Notes under the pieces: model-generated | Seen by the model: the letters and a program-made list of their open reading frames with translations, nothing else | The model's database searches: none | Told to the model about the DNA's origin: nothing | NCBI GenBank assembly: GCA_022497145.1 | Contig: MU385927.1 | Location: 102,290 to 166,289, forward strand | Reading direction: 5' to 3' | Source: Rostrohypoxylon terebratum | Lineage: Eukaryota > Ascomycota > Sordariomycetes > Xylariales > Hypoxylaceae | Length of the DNA stretch: 64,000 nucleotides | Part shown: piece by piece, positions 56,981-64,000 of the stretch | Layout: the number at the start of each line of letters is the position of its first letter | Position numbering within the stretch: the first letter of the stretch is position 1 | Program-made: the position numbers and the translations under genes

Positions 56981-58012
56981 ATGACTAAGCTCGCATTTAC
57001 TCCCATAATACCTCAGGGCTCTACTGTCCTAGTCACCGGCGCGAATGGCTTGATAGCTTCGCATGCTGTTGACCAGCTGCTTGCCTTCGGCTATAACGTC
57101 CGAGGTACCGTTCGAGACCTTTCAAGATGTGCGTGGATGAAACCGCTATTCGCCTCGCGACACCCCTCCAGTCATTTTGAATTAATCCAGGTATCCGACT
57201 TCGGCGCTCCCGGAGCTTGGGACACAGCAGTCAAGGGGGTTTCCGGCATTGCGGCCGTAGCCGGCTCGGCAGGATTAATGATCCAGGATGTCGATGCCGC
57301 ACTTGCGGAAGAATGGCCATGGAACGAAGCTCTCCTCCGGGCAGCCAAGAACGAACCCAGCGTCAAGTCTTTCGTCTACACTGCCAGCGCGTGGTCTGCG
57401 TACAACCCAGACCCGACGAAGAAGGTCAAGCTGACGGAATGGACCTTCAACGAACGTGCCATCGAGGTAATCAGGAGCAATGCTACCCCTGAGGAGAGAG
57501 GCATCCAGCCGTATATGGCCTTCAAGACTTTGCTCGAGCAAAAACTCTGGGACTGGGTTAGGAGAGAGAAACCATCTTTCACTTTCAACTCGATCTTGCC
57601 AGACACCGTCATTGGCAAATGTCTTGACCCCAAGGGTCAGGGGTGTCCTAGCACGTGCGGCATGGTGAAATGGGTCGCCGACGGGACGAACCTGGACCTG
57701 CTTGCCTCGATACCGCCTCAATGGCACGTCGACACCATCGACTGCGGGCTGCTTTATGTAGCAGCTCTCATCACCCCGGGAGTGAACGGAGAGAGGCTGT
57801 TCGGGTTTAGCGATCGGTACAGTTGGCCCCGCATTGGCCAGATTCTGCAGAAGTTGTATCCAGAGAAGAAGATCCCCGTGTTGGAGGATAATGGTTGGGA
57901 CCAGACTGATGTGCCCAATCAGAGGGCTGAGCAGTTGATTCAGGGTCTGGGCCATAAGGGGTGGACTAGTCTTGAGGAGAGTGTGAAGGCGTGCGCGGAA
58001 GGTTTTATGTAG
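56981..58012 (+). CDS. Extended SDR, NADPH-dependent aldehyde/flavonol-reductase type
   Basis: Single exon of 343 residues from ATG 56981. The nucleotide-binding turn VTGANGLIASH is near residues 18-28, followed by GYNVRGTVRD, which selects NADPH. The catalytic Ser lies in YTASAWS (near 136), and Tyr178/Lys182 form YMAFK. The C-terminal half has FNSILPDTVIGKCLDP and VDTIDCGLLYVAALI. This is the dihydroflavonol-4-reductase/Gre2-like group of extended SDRs, which in fungi reduce aldehydes, methylglyoxal or intermediates of secondary metabolism. Here the active site is complete. The C-terminus ends in EGFM without a targeting signal. Together with the oxidoreductase and Zn2Cys6 gene upstream it may form a small redox group on one strand, now separated by the MITE. 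Confidence 0.9.
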   Translation: MTKLAFTPIIPQGSTVLVTGANGLIASHAVDQLLAFGYNVRGTVRDLSRCAWMKPLFASRHPSSHFELIQVSDFGAPGAWDTAVKGVSGIAAVAGSAGLMIQDVDAALAEEWPWNEALLRAAKNEPSVKSFVYTASAWSAYNPDPTKKVKLTEWTFNERAIEVIRSNATPEERGIQPYMAFKTLLEQKLWDWVRREKPSFTFNSILPDTVIGKCLDPKGQGCPSTCGMVKWVADGTNLDLLASIPPQWHVDTIDCGLLYVAALITPGVNGERLFGFSDRYSWPRIGQILQKLYPEKKIPVLEDNGWDQTDVPNQRAEQLIQGLGHKGWTSLEESVKACAEGFM

Positions 58013-58585
58013 AAAACAGGCGCTATATGGGTGGCACCGAGGGAAATACAGTAAAGGAATACTTATTCGCAATACTACAGGAACATGATGGAGAATTTTT
58101 CTGTGATTACCTACCTAATCTATGATCTGGCGCATGCTTGTCCGTCTGCCATCTATCCATCTAGCCGCCATCTCTTGGTCGGAAGGGCAATTACAGGCAA
58201 CCTTACCTCACATAACAGTATCACAGACATAATACGTGTAGGCAAATACTAAAAAGAAGTTAAATTGAATATGCGCAACTACTTTTGCAGGAGACTTCCA
58301 AGGACCGAGTGTAACTTCCCTATCACGTGATACCCCTGAATCCATGCCGACCAAAAAGGGGAGCAATAGAGACTACCTAACACTATCGCTATAAAATGGA
58401 GAAAATCCAAAAAACCTGGGACTCCGCAACATAGAAATAATTGACGTTCTTCCTAAAGAAATCTTGCAATGGAAGCTCAAACCTGTTCACCTCTGACACC
58501 TATCACCAGGTTCGCCATATCATACCGCATGATTGACAAGAGTCTCAACTTAAACAAGACATCCATACTGCCTAGGTAGGAGCTA
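58013..58585. other. Convergent intergenic region
   Basis: Between two convergent genes. It contains a perfect 12-base palindrome TATCACGTGATA at 58321-58332 (E-box core). No ORF. Confidence 0.5.
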
Positions 58586-61500
58586 TCAATCATCGCGGCG
58601 GTGGCCCATCAATCCTCTTCTCCTAAAAGGTATAATTTGTCGCATTTTACACCGCTTTGGCTTGTGCGATGAAGGCTGTTCTGCTGGTACGTCCGGGGTA
58701 GCGGGAGGGGTACCAGCGGCGTTCTCAGCAACGACTGAGCGCGCATAGGCGAGGTCTTCTAGCACGCCGATTCGACTTGGATGCGTCTCGCCGAGTGTTC
58801 TTTCATAGATCTGAGCTGCATGCTCAAATAGGTCGATAGCTTGTTTTACTTGTCCGTTGCGAAGATATGCTTCGGCAAGCCAGCACTGTGAATTAATTAT
58901 ATCGAAATTTGTCTCTTCGAGTGTTTCTTTCCTGATACGGACTATTTCTTCATATATATCAATCGCCTCTGCTAATTGTTTGTTGTATAGGTACACCCTA
59001 GCGAGTTCTTGCTGTGAGGCAAGGCGATCAGGATTCGTCTCATCAAGCGTTGTTTCCCGAATTTGAACTACCCTTTCAAGCATATTGATAGCTTCGTTTA
59101 TTTGTCCGTCGCTTAGGTATGCGCTGGCGAGTTGGAGTTGTGAGCTAAGGCGATTAGGATGCGTCTCATCAAGTGTTGTTTCCTGAATTTGAAGTACTTG
59201 TCCAAATTGATTGATAGCTTTCTCTACCTGGTTGTTTCGTAGATATGCACGACCGAGATTTCTCATGGTAGTTAAAAGATTGGAATCTGTTTCCGAACAT
59301 GTTGTTTTCTTGATCGTGATTATTCTTTCGTATATATCAATAGCTTTCCTCGTCTGGCGATCATCCAGATATGCACAAGCTAGTCCATGTTGTAAATAGA
59401 GTTGATAGGGAGTTGTCGCGTCAATGTTGACCATTTGCTCCAATATGCCTATTGACCGCTTGTAGTCTCCATGTTGATGTGCGATTCTTGCACTTATCTC
59501 AAAAATGACTTCAAATCCCTCAGTTACGTGAGTGCGATCAATGCGTAACTCGTTACAAATATGTTCCATAAGCTCTTCTGCTTTTTGGTCGTATCGGAGG
59601 TCAAGTAGTAAGCAGCCAATTCGCACATAAACCCTTAATAAAAAGTCGCTCAGCCCTCGATTAGCTTGATTAGCTTGATTAGCTTGTCTACTCCGATCAA
59701 GTAATGACAATATGTGGAGGCCCACGTGATATCGATATGGCTGCCACTCGGCCTGATAGTATCGGGAAAGAGCTATGATGCATTGGCTCTTGCGTAGGGA
59801 TTCGTCTTTTGTAGCTTGACTCTGACGGAGATTGATCCAGGTGTGAGTCAGCGGGTGCATAGATATCGTAAGGCAGTCGAATTTTATTCTTTCTAATCAG
59901 AGCCAGTGACTCAAGCAGGTTAACAGCCTGAGAAAGACGAAATGGATCCCATTCATCGTTATAGGGTTCCAGGAAATCTGGAAGTTGCGATACGTGCTCG
60001 TCGGTCAAGTGCCCGATGTGATCATCCACGGCATACTCTCAAACAAATTGCGCGCCGTTGTACGCACCCTCAAAAAGATCCAAGGGTACACTTTCGTAGT
60101 GCAGCGGCGACAATGCCTGAAGGAGACGTAATGAATCCTGAGCTCTCTCCGTTTTCTCCGACTCCAAGATCTCTGCAGATGCTTCCAACGCCATATAAAT
60201 GTTATTATATCTCGATTGATCCTGCGTTAAATTGAACCTCAAGAGTCGTTTACTTTGTCTTTGGAATACACCGGGATATTCCCTCAAGTCACATGCACCT
60301 TGGCCGATGTAGGCGCTGGCTTGTAGTATGGCAAGCGTGTGCGAACCCAAGATTTCCGTAACCTTTTCAGCATCAGAGCGTATATTTGGCGACTGTGCAG
60401 TGAGTCCTGCTGCTTTTAGAAGGAGGTTAATGCAATCCTCCTTATCCAGACTGCCAATATCCTCGCAACCAACTGTCTCGAAATTTTGGCACTCGGGATT
60501 TCGAGACGTTATCAGAACCGTGCCTCGTGTACCGGAAGGGCAGTACTGCCGGTAGTCAACTTGTGGGTCGTCGGCATTATCTAGAACCAGGAGCCAGGGG
60601 TGCTTAGGGTCAATATTAGAGAGCAAGTGTCGAGTTTCATCAATTCCTGTTTCCGTCGAACCTATCATCTTTGCGATGCCGAAAAATCCTGATTTAGCGG
60701 TAGAGTTGCTGCTCACGTCCACCCAGAACACACCCCAGAATCTATAAGATCCATGTTAAATCTAGAAGTCAAGACAGGGAGACATCTAACCTACCGTTCG
60801 CGAAGTTCATTGGCTACTTGAAGACAAACTTCACTCTTGCCCAGGCCACCCATCCCTGTTAAGACAAATATCTTTTGTGAATCAGAGCGAGGTGAGGCAA
60901 AGGCGTTTTTGATTTTGGAGATGATGTTGCGTCGACCTGTAAACATGGGATTGATAGATCGCTCGACAAGCCAGTGGACATTCTTTGTTGGGGCTAATTG
61001 GTAGAGTTAGTTCACAGCTTTCATAACCTAAGCGTTATTATTAACTACGTACTTAAGGTACATTCTGTTTCTAGGGCCCGATTAATCTCTCGCACGATGG
61101 TCCTTAGAGCCAGTCGTCCTAGACCACTGTCTACCGAACCAAACTTGCAGATGGAACTGTGGTTAGCATGCATCACAACTTGTTTCTCGCGAGATCCAGG
61201 AAGGCCGAGTGTCGCGGAAGCCTTATCAACTATCTAGAGACTGCGCTTAGTGACATGAGACAAGAATCACAAGATAAAGAGTTGCTTAATGTGGACGTAC
61301 GATTCCCAACGTCCCATACGATTCTCCTTCGACGAAATTCACAGCATTACATCGTCCGAATACGTGTCGTGATTGTTCAAATCGTATTGTTGCGGTATCG
61401 GACTCTTTCTTGAGCGCATCGAAGAGCCCGTCATTTGGTGTTTGTGTACTAGCTCGAACGATCTTCGCGACGACTTCACCGATATTGGCGTAGTTTCCTC

Positions 61501-62127
61501 CCCGGTGGGGTGTAGCAAAGAAGACCATGAGCTTGGTCGCTTCAGGAATGGCTTTATAAGTGTTGTCTATGTTTGCCTCGACCATAGCCTGCCATAGTTA
61601 GTTTAAAGTGTAGTTCGCGTTATGGCTGATCTTGCTGACCGACTTGACCACTAACCCACCAAGGCTGTGGCAAATGAACACAAGGGGTCTATGCGGTGCA
61701 TCCTATTGTTTTCATGAGAAATGTGCGGCATCCAAGCGAGCCAGCTTAGATAACTTGCCTCTCGCTCGATGCTTAGCCACTGGAGCAGAGTTCTGGCATG
61801 ATCATCAAGCTTGATCGCCGCAGAACCTATCGCAGGACTGGAGTTGTAGGGGAACAGCATGACTCGGACCGGTTTCTTCAGTGCGCCAGGCAGGAAGTCT
61901 CTTAGCCATAGTCTATCGCCCACCGACCAAGTTTCTCGCGCATGGTGAGGATTATTCTTGAAGTTGAGACCGTGTACGGCTACGATGCTAACAGAGGTAT
62001 TATTATTAGTAATGATCGGGCACTGTTGGGGAAGAGGCAATCAAGAAGAAACTCACTCTAACTCTGCAACTTGACCTGGACTGTCTTCAATGCTGTCGTA
62101 GAGAATATGGAGTCCAGATTCATCCAT
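58586..62127 (-). CDS. NLR-type protein: SesB-like hydrolase, NB-ARC, TPR
   Basis: Exons, 5' to 3' on the minus strand: 62127-62057, 61987-61759, 61702-61640, 61588-61301, 61233-61062, 60993-60795, 60741-60068 and 59977-58586, about 1030 residues. An N-terminal alpha/beta-hydrolase domain (DIVAVHGLNF, nucleophile Ser113 in FICHSLGGLVVK, FFATPHRGGN) is of the SesB type. NB-ARC follows: Walker A GMGGLGKS at 321-328, Walker B LLVLDNADD at 391-399. Then come a winged-helix-like part, SMHPLTHTWI, and five 42-residue TPRs. Such STAND proteins act in fungal non-self recognition and cell death. Exon 2 ends in a GC donor (GAG|GCAAGT). In exon 8 the frame is lost by one extra A (59882-59885); a 46-nt intron at 59893-59938 would restore it but remove a conserved helix. 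An apparent stop at 60039 falls inside the 90-nt intron 60067-59978. Confidence 0.85.
59661..59686. repeat. 9-bp in-frame tandem repeat in the NLR
   Basis: Three copies of TTAGCTTGA on the + strand encode Gln-Ala-Asn three times in the NLR, between the NB-ARC and TPR parts. Being a multiple of three, it can vary in number without breaking the frame. Confidence 0.85.
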
Positions 62128-62731
62128 ACTACCGTAATTGTCGGCACGAAGCCTCGTGACGGAATAGATCCGACAAGTTTATCAAGTTATGACAACCTCG
62201 AAACAATGGAATAAGAAGAAGGGAGATATAATTATTTTTTGGGCTGAGACGGATAGAAGGCTCTAGGTTAGGCTGTGCTCACGCCCATGTGAGGAGGGCT
62301 GGCTATTGGTAGGTGGCTGATACCTCTTCTGACCAATGGCTCCAACTGCGCCCATGCTAGGTACCCCAAAGAAAAAACATAACTACATTATTTAACCCAA
62401 GGAGATCAGTTCCAACAACAACGGCGGGCCATAGAACTGGCATTCCGTTGGCACATACATTTTCCAACCATTCCAGGAATCCAATGTAACATAATCCAGC
62501 TACTATCTAATTGGGATTTTGAGCTGATCTTATCTACTTGAGTACCTACTACCTATAGATCTCATGTTTACGCTGTTGTCATAGGTATAGTAACAAGTTC
62601 TTATTGTTTCGTTTCCAAGCCAGGGCTTTGAAGGTCATCTTTATTTGCCAGTAATTAGGTATTAAATGCCGGACGAACTAGTTCTCGCGAAAAATGGCAT
62701 CTAAAAGACCATTTCTAGCTCCGTCGCAGCA
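62128..62731. promoter_or_regulatory. Divergent spacer between NLR and UNC93-like gene
   Basis: AT-rich spacer holding both promoters. The 5' end of the UNC93-like gene must lie here, but its true start is not resolved. Confidence 0.4.
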
Positions 62732-63899
62732 GTGACTGCAGAGAATGTCTCCTCAAGTCCTGCTCGTGTCAACTTCTTTCGAGGGACCCTTTTCCAGATT
62801 CTCATCGTCGGTATCTGCGCCTTCTCCGCATCTGGAATATGGAGCGCCATGAACGGCCTTGGAGTGGGCGGTTCGCAGAGTCCCGACCTCGTTAATGCCG
62901 CCAACGCATTATTATACGCGTTCCTCACCATAACATGCTTTTTTACCCCGTGGCTTACAAACATCATTGGATTTCGATGGACGTTATCTATCGGCACGCT
63001 TGGGTATCCCCTCTACGCCGCTGGGCTCTATGTTAATAACCGCTTCGGCTCTACGTGGTTCGTTTACGTGGGTGCCATAGCCTGTGGCGTTACTGGGGGA
63101 TTTTTCTTGTGTGTGGAGGGCGCTATCGCAACGGGGTACCCCGAATCGCACAAGAGAGGACGTTACATCGCGACATGGTTTACTTTCCGCAATCTGGGAA
63201 ATATCGTCGGAGGTGCTATCTCGCTGTCGCTAAACATCAATATCACACAACGTGGTCAAGTGGGATATAAGACGTATCTAGGGTTTATCGCCATCCAATG
63301 CCTCGGATGCGTATTCGCTCTCCCCCTCTCGGAACCTGATAAAGTGCAGCGAGACGATGGGACTCGCATCAATATACAAAAAGGGATCGCGTGGCGAACA
63401 GAGGTTCGCGAAATGTGGACCTTGCTGAGAAGCAAGTCAATCCTACTTCTCACGCCCCTTTTCTGGTACTTCGGTTGGACTCAAGCCTATCCGGGCACTT
63501 ACCTGGCGACTTACTTCTCGGTGCGATCAAGAGCGCTGGGTGCTTTTCTATCCGCTGTACTCGGAATTATTGCCACTTGGCTTGCTGGGATATTGGTCGA
63601 TATTAATTGGACGAAAAAAAGGCAAACGCGAGCAGTGTGTACCTATATCCTAATCGCCATGCTTAATAGCGCGACGTGGATTTGGGCGGTGATCATCCAA
63701 AACGAATATCGAACCACGCGCCCAATCCTGGACTGGGCAAACCAAGCTACCTTCGGTCGAGGCTTCGGTGTTTTGATGTTGGAGAGGCTCAGTGTGGGAA
63801 TGGTAGAGAACTATATTTACTGGTGTATCAGTAACCTGTCTGATTCCCCAGGCCAGCAGATCAGGTACAGTTCTCTACTTCGGGGAATAGAAACCGCCG
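62732..63899 (+). CDS. UNC93-like MFS transporter, partial
   Basis: An exon of 389 codons from about 62732 to a donor at 63900 (GTATCT, phase 1). The gene continues beyond the window. Motifs ARVNFFRGTLFQILIVG, IWSAMNGLGVGG, NALLYAFLTITCFFTPWLTNIIGFRWTL, GYPLYAAGLY, EGAIATGYPE and RYIATWFTFRNLGNIVGGAISL are those of the fungal UNC93-like/DUF895 branch of the major facilitator superfamily, with about ten membrane segments seen here. Substrates of the fungal members are unknown. The start is a problem: no in-frame ATG lies near SPARVNFFRG except one at 62666 (MPDELVLAKNGI), and a TAA at 62702-62704 stands between. Either the 5' exon lies elsewhere, or the gene carries a nonsense change. Diverges from the NLR. 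Confidence 0.85.
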
Positions 63900-64000
63900 G
63901 TATCTGTAAGGCAAACCACCGTTATGAGACCACCCTCCCTTCGTGCCAGCGTAGAAATGCGACGCAAACGCGTCGAGCCATCCCTTGAATGTGTATATAT
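63900..64000 (+). other. Start of an unfinished intron or 3' part of the UNC93-like gene
   Basis: From the GTATCT donor the frame loses similarity to the family (expected GQxVSFGI next). The acceptor is probably outside the window. Confidence 0.5.

Noticed and set aside
60039..60041. In-frame TGA after the NB-ARC part of the NLR
   Set aside because: It lies inside a good 90-nt intron (GTGCGT donor at 60067, CTTGACC branch-like site, CAG acceptor at 59978) that joins LFE to DFLEPYNDEW in frame.

Overview
The window looks like nuclear DNA of a filamentous ascomycete (Pezizomycotina). The evidence is split genes with short introns (mostly 46-100 nt, GT..AG, one GC..AG), an ergosterol C-24 methyltransferase, a mitochondrial PDH E1-beta, a Zn2Cys6 regulator, a LaeA-like methyltransferase, a P450, a HET-domain protein and an NB-ARC/TPR NLR, all embedded in long AT-rich intergenic DNA. 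The order (Sordariomycetes or another class) cannot be fixed from sequence alone. Most split genes below were rebuilt exon by exon, and each reading frame closes except where a lesion is described.

Layout. 1-6.3 kb: an orphan gene with a C-terminal DUF7726-like segment (+), a HET-domain incompatibility-type gene (-) and a second orphan gene (+). 6.3-13 kb: a sparse region with a small secreted Hce2/Ecp2-like protein (-), a mini Cys-rich ORF (-), a YjlB-type cupin (-) and a damaged short-chain dehydrogenase (+). 14-21 kb: a Dal5-like MFS permease, an intron-containing tRNA-Ala(AGC), ERG6 and PDB1, the last two being housekeeping genes. 23.6-28.8 kb: a nine-exon LaeA-like methyltransferase followed on the same strand by a CYP58/trichodiene-oxygenase-like P450. 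31-46.7 kb: a Nudix hydrolase (-), an 8.6-kb stretch without recognisable genes, a SWIRM-domain protein (+), a mitochondrial-type SDR (-) and a CsbD-like stress protein (-). 50.9-58 kb: a Zn2Cys6 regulator, a very GC-rich quinone-oxidoreductase-like gene, a young Mutator-type MITE and an extended SDR (aldehyde/flavonol-reductase type). 58.6-64 kb: a SesB-like hydrolase/NB-ARC/TPR NLR (-) and an UNC93-like transporter (+) that runs off the end.

How the genes work together. Two classes of fungal non-self-recognition gene (HET and NLR) lie about 54 kb apart. The LaeA-like methyltransferase plus P450, and the Zn2Cys6 factor plus two oxidoreductases, are small groups that could act in secondary or xenobiotic metabolism, but no backbone synthase (PKS, NRPS, terpene synthase) is visible. 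ERG6, PDB1, tRNA-Ala, the Nudix hydrolase and the SWIRM gene are core functions.

Most notable points: a MITE with 115-bp terminal inverted repeats and a perfect 9-bp target duplication; the NLR, whose NB-ARC and TPR halves are joined either across a 1-nt frameshift or by a 46-nt intron; a broken SDR; a 13-nt microexon; and a tRNA-Ala with a 62-nt intron. I see no CRISPR array, rRNA gene or clearly undescribed multi-gene system.
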